A DNA stretch of 64,000 nt from MWCR01 sp049325475 (GTDB lineage Bacteria > Patescibacteriota > Patescibacteriia > 2-12-FULL-60-25), in assembly GCA_049325475.1 (NCBI GenBank), contig JBMOLN010000004.1, positions 182,860 to 246,859 of the forward strand, in the 5' to 3' direction. Both the position numbers and the translations under genes were made by a program. A model generated the notes under the pieces. That model ran no database searches, was not told the DNA's origin, and saw nothing but the letters and a program-made list of their open reading frames with translations. Shown one piece after another: positions 59,591-64,000 of this stretch (position 1 is its first letter; each line of letters begins with the position of its first letter).

Positions 59591-60340
59591 ATGGCAAACT
59601 TAACCACACTTGAAAAGCAAATATTTGAAAAACTATTCCAAATGAATGGTGGTTATGTTTTGAATTTTTCAGATCGAACAATGGGAGAATTTTTTAGAGA
59701 CGACATAGGAATTGATATTTACAATCAAAAATATAACTACGCAAGCGGTTCAAAAGCTAATCGTATGCGTGGTTTGTGGTTAAAAGCAGATGAGAAAACT
59801 GTTGGCAAAAGCGTATTGAAACTTATTGAATACATTGAAAATCAAATTTTGCTTGATAATCTAAAACGAGCGGATTTTCCGATCGACAGAATGACCGCCG
59901 CAAAAAATATTGGGGAAAAACTTCTTGGAACAAAAACGAAGGTAGAAAATAAATCTCAAGCTACTTTCAAAAACGGCAACATAAATATAACCTTGCAGAA
60001 AGAAGTTTTTGACCATGTTCAAAAATTACTGAATAGTGGGCATTACTTTAACGCGGTAGAAGAAGCATATAAAATCGTTCGCCAAAAACTCAAAGATATT
60101 ACAGGCAAAGAAAAAGCACATGAGGCTTTTGCGGAAACAAACCAAGAAAAAATTTTCGGACGGAAACCGCAGAACGATGCCGAAAAAGATTTTTTCGAGG
60201 GTGTGAAATTTTTGCATATGTCTATCCAATTTTTGCGAAATGAGAAAGCACACACGCCCGCTAAAGATTTGGATAAAAATTTAGCAATTCATTACATTTC
60301 ACTCGCCAGTTTGGCGTATGATTTAATAACGAGAAAATAA
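59591..60340 (+). CDS. AbiJ-type N-terminal domain + HEPN (TIGR02391/Ymh-like) predicted abortive-infection RNase
   Basis: The 249-residue protein: residues about 1-85 (SDRTMGEFFRDDIGIDIY ... SKANRMRGLWLK) resemble an AbiJ N-terminal domain. Residues about 130-249 resemble the TIGR02391/Ymh HEPN domain (LNSGHYFNAVEEAYKIVRQ). They end with FLRNEKAH, an R-x4-H motif that is the RNase active site in HEPN toxins. Such proteins are thought to cleave RNA when an intruder is sensed, stopping growth. It is the penultimate gene before the nuclease-methyltransferase fusion, which begins 2 bases after its stop, so the two are tightly co-expressed. Domain calls are by pattern only. Confidence 0.72.
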   Translation: MANLTTLEKQIFEKLFQMNGGYVLNFSDRTMGEFFRDDIGIDIYNQKYNYASGSKANRMRGLWLKADEKTVGKSVLKLIEYIENQILLDNLKRADFPIDRMTAAKNIGEKLLGTKTKVENKSQATFKNGNINITLQKEVFDHVQKLLNSGHYFNAVEEAYKIVRQKLKDITGKEKAHEAFAETNQEKIFGRKPQNDAEKDFFEGVKFLHMSIQFLRNEKAHTPAKDLDKNLAIHYISLASLAYDLITRK

Positions 60341-60342
60341 CT

Positions 60343-62118
60343 ATGGAAAATACTTTTGAAAAAATCTTGAAAGACGGCGAGAAAAAGGGATATTTTCGCG
60401 TCTTGAATGACGGCGCCAAAATTGAATATCTGCCGTCGGGGCATAAAGAAAACCTAAATGACCCCGAGGAAAAAGTCCGCGCCGAATATTATTTTGATTT
60501 GCTTGAAAAATATCACTACCCTGCCAAACGCGTAGAGCTTGAAACGGAAATGCCCGCTCGCGTGCCTCGCTTTTTTGCCGACATTGTTATTTATGAGGAC
60601 GACGCAAAAAAGAAACCTTATATCGTCGTTGAATGTAAAAAAGACGGAATTTCGGACGCGGAATTTGAACAAGCAACCAAGCAAGCAATCGGCAACGCTC
60701 GCGTGCTTCACGCTCCGTTTGCGATTTGCGTTGCGGGCAATACTCGCCGAGCAATGGAAACGGCGGAGTGGAACGACAAAGAGCCAGAAAAAGCGACTAT
60801 TACCGATATTCCTATTTCCTACGGAAAAATTGAGGAGTATCGTTTCAAAAAAGGCGATCCCGATTGGGATTTGAAAACACTTGATAAGTCAGAATTGAAA
60901 CGAGCTTTGGAAAAATCCCATAACACGCTTTGGGCGGGTGGAAAAAGAAATCCAACAGTCGCTTTTGATGAGCTTTGCAAAATCATTTTCGTAAAAATTC
61001 GCGATGAAAAGCGCGGACGCAAAACTGGCGAGTATTACGATTTTCAAATTAAGACGCACGAAAAAGCCGAGAGCGTTTATAAAAGGTTAGACGCGATTTA
61101 TCAGGAAGCAAAACAAAAAGACCCCGAAGTTTTCAAAGAAAGTTTGAAAATTGACCCCGAAGAGCTTTATACAGTCGTTGGACACTTGCAAAGCGTGTCG
61201 CTCAACAAAACCGACCTTGATACCAAAGGCGTGGCGTTTGAGCAATTTATGGAGGATTTTTTCAAAGGCAAAAGCGGACAATATTTTACTCCGCGCGAAA
61301 TTGTGAGTTTTGCCGTCAAAATGATGGATATAAAAAATGACGACCTTGTGCTTGACCCCGCTTGCGGTTCGGGCGGATTTCTTTTGCACGCTCTTGATGA
61401 AGTGAGAAAGCAAGCGGAAGAATTTAACGAAAATGACGAGGCGGAAAAATATCGCTTTTGGCACGACTTCGCGCAAAACAATCTTTTCGGCATTGAGATA
61501 AACGATTCAATCGCCCGCGTCGCCAAAATGAACATGATTATTCACGACGACGGACACACAAATGTGATCGGTTTTGATGCTTTGGAAGATGTCGGCAAAA
61601 TGACCGAGAAAAATCGAGGTTTTGAAAAAAATCGTTTTGATGTAATTGTAACCAATCCGCCGTTTGGCGCGAATGTGAAGCGGAGCGAACACCCCTATCT
61701 TGAAAAATTTGCGCTTGGACAAAACGGCAAAAAATCCCGCGACAATCAAAAAACCGAGATTTTGTTTATTGAGCGTTGTATTGATTTTCTAAAGCCCGGA
61801 ACTGGGCAAATGGCAATCGTTTTGCCTGACGGAATTTTGACAAATTCCTCGCTTCAATATGTCCGTGATTTCATAATGGAACGAGCGCAAATTTTGGCGG
61901 TTGTAAGCTTGCCCCAATTAGCTTTTATGCACTATGGAGCGGGCGTCAAATCATCGCTTGTTTTTATTCGCAGAAAATCTGATAACGAGAAATTGGGAAA
62001 GTATAAAATTTTTATGGCAATCGCCGAGTGTGTCGGTTACGACGCAACAGGCAGAAAAGCCAAAAATGATTTGCCAGAAATTTATAATGAATATAAAAAA
62101 TTCCACTATGAAAAATAA
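60343..62118 (+). CDS. PD-(D/E)XK nuclease fused to HsdM-type adenine methyltransferase, cassette B
   Basis: The 591-residue paralogue of the cassette A enzyme. The N-terminal nuclease-like domain has Asp80 (FADIVIY) and Glu97/Lys99 (IVVECKKD). The methyltransferase half has GKSGQYFTPREIVSFAVKMM, the SAM motif LDPACGSGGFL near residue 338 and catalytic NPPF near 438 in VIVTNPPFG. There is no translocase domain. Its end overlaps the HsdS start (62108). Together they should form a BcgI-like enzyme with a different target from cassette A. Codon choice is shifted (many cgc/gag) relative to the adjacent AT-rich genes. Confidence 0.88.
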   Translation: MENTFEKILKDGEKKGYFRVLNDGAKIEYLPSGHKENLNDPEEKVRAEYYFDLLEKYHYPAKRVELETEMPARVPRFFADIVIYEDDAKKKPYIVVECKKDGISDAEFEQATKQAIGNARVLHAPFAICVAGNTRRAMETAEWNDKEPEKATITDIPISYGKIEEYRFKKGDPDWDLKTLDKSELKRALEKSHNTLWAGGKRNPTVAFDELCKIIFVKIRDEKRGRKTGEYYDFQIKTHEKAESVYKRLDAIYQEAKQKDPEVFKESLKIDPEELYTVVGHLQSVSLNKTDLDTKGVAFEQFMEDFFKGKSGQYFTPREIVSFAVKMMDIKNDDLVLDPACGSGGFLLHALDEVRKQAEEFNENDEAEKYRFWHDFAQNNLFGIEINDSIARVAKMNMIIHDDGHTNVIGFDALEDVGKMTEKNRGFEKNRFDVIVTNPPFGANVKRSEHPYLEKFALGQNGKKSRDNQKTEILFIERCIDFLKPGTGQMAIVLPDGILTNSSLQYVRDFIMERAQILAVVSLPQLAFMHYGAGVKSSLVFIRRKSDNEKLGKYKIFMAIAECVGYDATGRKAKNDLPEIYNEYKKFHYEK

Positions 62119-63529
62119 TCTTGGCAAATTACAAATTTTTTCGATCACCAATGAAGACGCACTAAAGAAAAAACGCGTTGATGTTGAATATTATCAGCCA
62201 TTTTTTGAGGATGTCGTAAAAAAAGTTGCTGGTTCTAAATATGGATTGCAAAAACTTGAAGATATAACGCTGTTAATCAGTAATGGACGGACACCCTCAA
62301 AAGATATGTATGATGAAGATAATGATCAAGCTGGTTCTGTTCCAATAATTAAAGCAGGAACAGCTTCGGGGCGTTTTGTTGATTTAGAACGACTTGAATA
62401 TGTTAAGGCGGATTTTGCAAATGGAAAGAAAGCGCAAAAAGGCGACATTTTCATTCTTTCCGCAGCACACCAAGCCAGTTATGTCGGGAAAAATGTAAGT
62501 ATTCTTGATGTTGAGCCAGAGCAAGATACATTTTTTGTCGGGGAATTGATTTGTGTCCGCGCTAATCCTGAAAAAGTTTTGCCAGAATATCTTTTGGGAT
62601 TCCTTTCAAGTAAAATCGGCTATCTTTTACTTAATCGAGAAAAGCGAGGACAAACTTCGCATATCTATCCAGAGGATATAAAAACTATTCCGTTGCCTGT
62701 TCCGTCAATGAAAGATCAACAAAAAATTGTTTCAATTCTTAATAAGGCGTATGCCGAGAAGAAAAAGAAAGAAGAAGAAATAAAAACAATTCTTGCTTCT
62801 ATAGATAGTTTTGTTCTTGGCGAGTTAGGAATCGAAATCGAGAGAGAGAGAGAGAGAGTAGCGTTCGCGATAACAAGCGACGAAATTGAAGGTAGAATTG
62901 ATCCATTTTTCTACAAACCATATTTCAAAACTTTGCAGAGAGCGATTGAAAACAAAAATTATTCTGAACTTGGCGAGTTGGTAGAATTTGCAAAAGAAAC
63001 ATGGGATCAAAAAAGTATTTTTGATAACCAATTTCCGTATATTGAAATCAGCAACATAGACACATCGAACGGCGAAATCGCAAAAACCGATTTTGTGCCA
63101 GTTGCCGAAGCTCCCAGCAGAGCAAAAATGGTCGTGAGAGAGGGCGACATAATCGTTTCCACCACCAGACCGAATAGAGGCGCGATAACGCCAATTTCAA
63201 GAGAACAGGACGGGTTTATCGCTTCAACGGGTTTTGCGATTTTGCGAGATTTGAAAGACAGCAAAGTTTTGAAAGATTATCTGTTTGTCGCTTTGCGGAC
63301 AAGTTTGTCATTGCGACAAATGGAACAACGAACGACTGGCGGAAATTATCCCGCCATAACAACGGAAGATTTGAGAAAAATTAAAATCGTTGTGCCAGAA
63401 TTAAAAACGCAGGAAAAGATTGTCGCGGGAGTGCAAACGATTTATAATAAAGCAAGGAATTTACGCCAAGAAGCCGAAAGCGTAATTGCTGAGGCGCAAA
63501 AACAGACGGCAGAAATGATTTTTGCTTAA
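62108..63529 (+). CDS. hsdS: HsdS-type specificity subunit with (GA)9 tract, cassette B
   Basis: The ATG at 62108 (MKNNLGKLQIFSI, 473 residues) overlaps the previous stop by 11 bp; a far upstream ATG lies inside the methyltransferase gene. Domain 1 (about 30-200) has LEDITLLISNGRTPSKDMY and the central conserved helix ends FVLGELGIEIE. Domain 2 (about 265-450) has YSELGELVEFAKETW ... EGDIIVSTTRPNRGAI and GGNYPAITTEDLRKI. Between them the DNA is (GA)9G, encoding alternating Glu/Arg. Gain or loss of one unit would shift the frame right after domain 1, so specificity or activity could switch on and off. Confidence 0.9.
   Translation: MKNNLGKLQIFSITNEDALKKKRVDVEYYQPFFEDVVKKVAGSKYGLQKLEDITLLISNGRTPSKDMYDEDNDQAGSVPIIKAGTASGRFVDLERLEYVKADFANGKKAQKGDIFILSAAHQASYVGKNVSILDVEPEQDTFFVGELICVRANPEKVLPEYLLGFLSSKIGYLLLNREKRGQTSHIYPEDIKTIPLPVPSMKDQQKIVSILNKAYAEKKKKEEEIKTILASIDSFVLGELGIEIERERERVAFAITSDEIEGRIDPFFYKPYFKTLQRAIENKNYSELGELVEFAKETWDQKSIFDNQFPYIEISNIDTSNGEIAKTDFVPVAEAPSRAKMVVREGDIIVSTTRPNRGAITPISREQDGFIASTGFAILRDLKDSKVLKDYLFVALRTSLSLRQMEQRTTGGNYPAITTEDLRKIKIVVPELKTQEKIVAGVQTIYNKARNLRQEAESVIAEAQKQTAEMIFA
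62840..62858 (+). repeat. (GA)9 dinucleotide tract inside hsdS
   Basis: Nine GA units plus G, encoding the REREREV stretch in the linker between the two recognition domains. It is long enough for slipped-strand change. Confidence 0.9.
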
Positions 63530-63558
63530 CATTCGGGTGGCGCGCCAATGAAATTGGC

Positions 63559-63870
63559 ACAGCCTCAAATTCCGCCGAAAAAAAGAATCGTCCCCGCGAG
63601 GGCGTGGCGGAAGGGGGGTTTGGGGGGAATTCCGCCACGCCTGAGCGAATACAAAAAGCGGACAGCCCCGCCGTCCTGCTCGTTAAGAGCAGAACCCCGC
63701 ACAAAAGTCTTCTTTTCCTTTTAGAAGAAAAAAATCGGCGCGCGCAAATTAAAAAATGTGAAGAAAACTTTTTTGCGGGGTGGCGAGGTTTCCGAGCGAC
63801 GGCGGGGCTGGCTTCCTTATTGGGGGGTTTGCTCAAAAAAAGTTCGAACATCAATCAAAAAATACCGCCA
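63559..63870. repeat. Cassette B terminal inverted repeat, right copy (312 bp)
   Basis: Inverted copy of 58260-58571, ending in the core CCGCCA (63865-63870). No gene is visible in 63530-64000; frames across the repeat are by-products. Confidence 0.92.
63865..63870 (+). other. Recombination core 5 (CCGCCA), cassette B / chromosome junction
   Basis: Cassette B end on the left (TTCGAAC 16 bp away), then tgagaatgagtctcc, which has no relation to recombinase sequence. It is probably the original chromosomal flank downstream of tRNA-Ser. Confidence 0.65.
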
Positions 63871-63883
63871 TGAGAATGAGTCT

Positions 63884-63920
63884 CCCCGGGTTCCGCTTAG
63901 CTGCACCCGGGGTTTCTTTT
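63884..63920 (+). terminator. Hairpin terminator right of the island
   Basis: CCCCGGGT / ACCCGGGG stem with a 13-base loop and TTTCTTTT after it. It may be the original terminator of the tRNA-Ser transcript. The remaining bases to 64000 show no supported gene. Confidence 0.7.
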
Positions 63921-64000
63921 ATTTACACCATTCGAACACAAAGCTCTCGGTTTATTGTTATACATTAAAATATGTTAATCGTCCGGGGTCTTTCCCGCCT

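Noticed and set aside
61934..62107. Longer N-terminus for hsdS of cassette B
   Set aside because: It lies inside the methyltransferase gene in another frame and adds no homologous sequence; the overlapping ATG at 62108 gives a normal HsdS start.
51636..63529. Ordinary type I restriction system (HsdRMS)
   Set aside because: No HsdR translocase in either cassette; the nuclease-like domain is fused to the methylase instead.
49549..63870. Classical integron with attC cassettes
   Set aside because: The recombinases are large serine recombinases, not tyrosine IntI. The cargo are multi-gene operons, and ends are long inverted repeats rather than attC sites.

Overview
This 64 kb window looks like the chromosome of a member of the Patescibacteria / Candidate Phyla Radiation, probably Parcubacteria-like. 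That placement is inferred from gene style rather than from a marker gene. The signs are a compact core with a stripped-down mraZ-rsmH-ftsL remnant of the division cluster, a short UvrC, a SecD with parvulin domains inserted in it, a membrane-tethered Clp ATPase, many small unrecognised membrane or secreted proteins, and many CPR-style palindromic spacers. TGA is used as a stop (rsmH, folD), so the code appears standard.

Positions 1-49,400 are core chromosome. In order they carry a VirD4/TraG-like ATPase with a membrane partner, secF-secD, secA, raiA, murB-murC, glyA, a DUF559 nuclease framed by hairpins, folD, a Trp/Tyr-type permease, dnaB, ybaB-recR, rplU, a PAS-GGDEF cyclase, a DUF192 protein with a WecA/MraY-family transferase, a Clp ATPase, ftsL-rsmH-mraZ, uvrC, uvrA, an HD hydrolase, a CAP-domain protein, a large repeat-containing secreted protein and an MFS transporter. 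Spacers are filled with short near-repeated 'words', each spacer with its own word. Two of these words sit in frame inside murC and the clp gene. Two kinds of translation start are visible. Many core genes have a -10-like box 6-10 nt before the ATG and no Shine-Dalgarno (probably leaderless). Several unrecognised genes have a clear AAGGAGG-type site, some with a TTGACA promoter and a hairpin terminator.

Positions 49,467-63,870 form an integrated island at the 3' end of tRNA-Ser(GGA). It alternates two large serine recombinases (both minus strand) with two defence cassettes (both plus strand). Each junction is the 6-bp core CCGCCA, which is the end of the tRNA including its CCA, and the core orientation alternates +,-,+,-,+ along the island. 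Cassette A holds an XRE regulator, a PD-(D/E)XK nuclease fused to an HsdM-type methyltransferase, a Fic protein and an HsdS. It is bounded by 114-bp terminal inverted repeats. Cassette B holds an XRE regulator, a GIY-YIG protein, an AbiJ/HEPN-type RNase candidate, a second nuclease-methyltransferase fusion and an HsdS containing a (GA)9 tract. It is bounded by 312-bp inverted repeats that I read as perfect. There is no HsdR translocase, so the restriction systems look BcgI-like (nuclease + methylase in one chain, separate specificity subunit), each with a different predicted toxin built into the operon.

The recombinase genes run straight through the crossover core. Their last residues are supplied by whatever lies on the other side: antisense tRNA for recombinase 1, the cassette A repeat for recombinase 2. 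A TTCGAAC motif lies 11 bp from the core in the tRNA and 16 bp from it in both cassette ends. This matches the 5-bp attB/attP difference known for large serine integrases. A predicted circle junction (attP) and the remnant of a third recombinase also survive in the island. I consider this recombinase/cassette array the most interesting content of the window.
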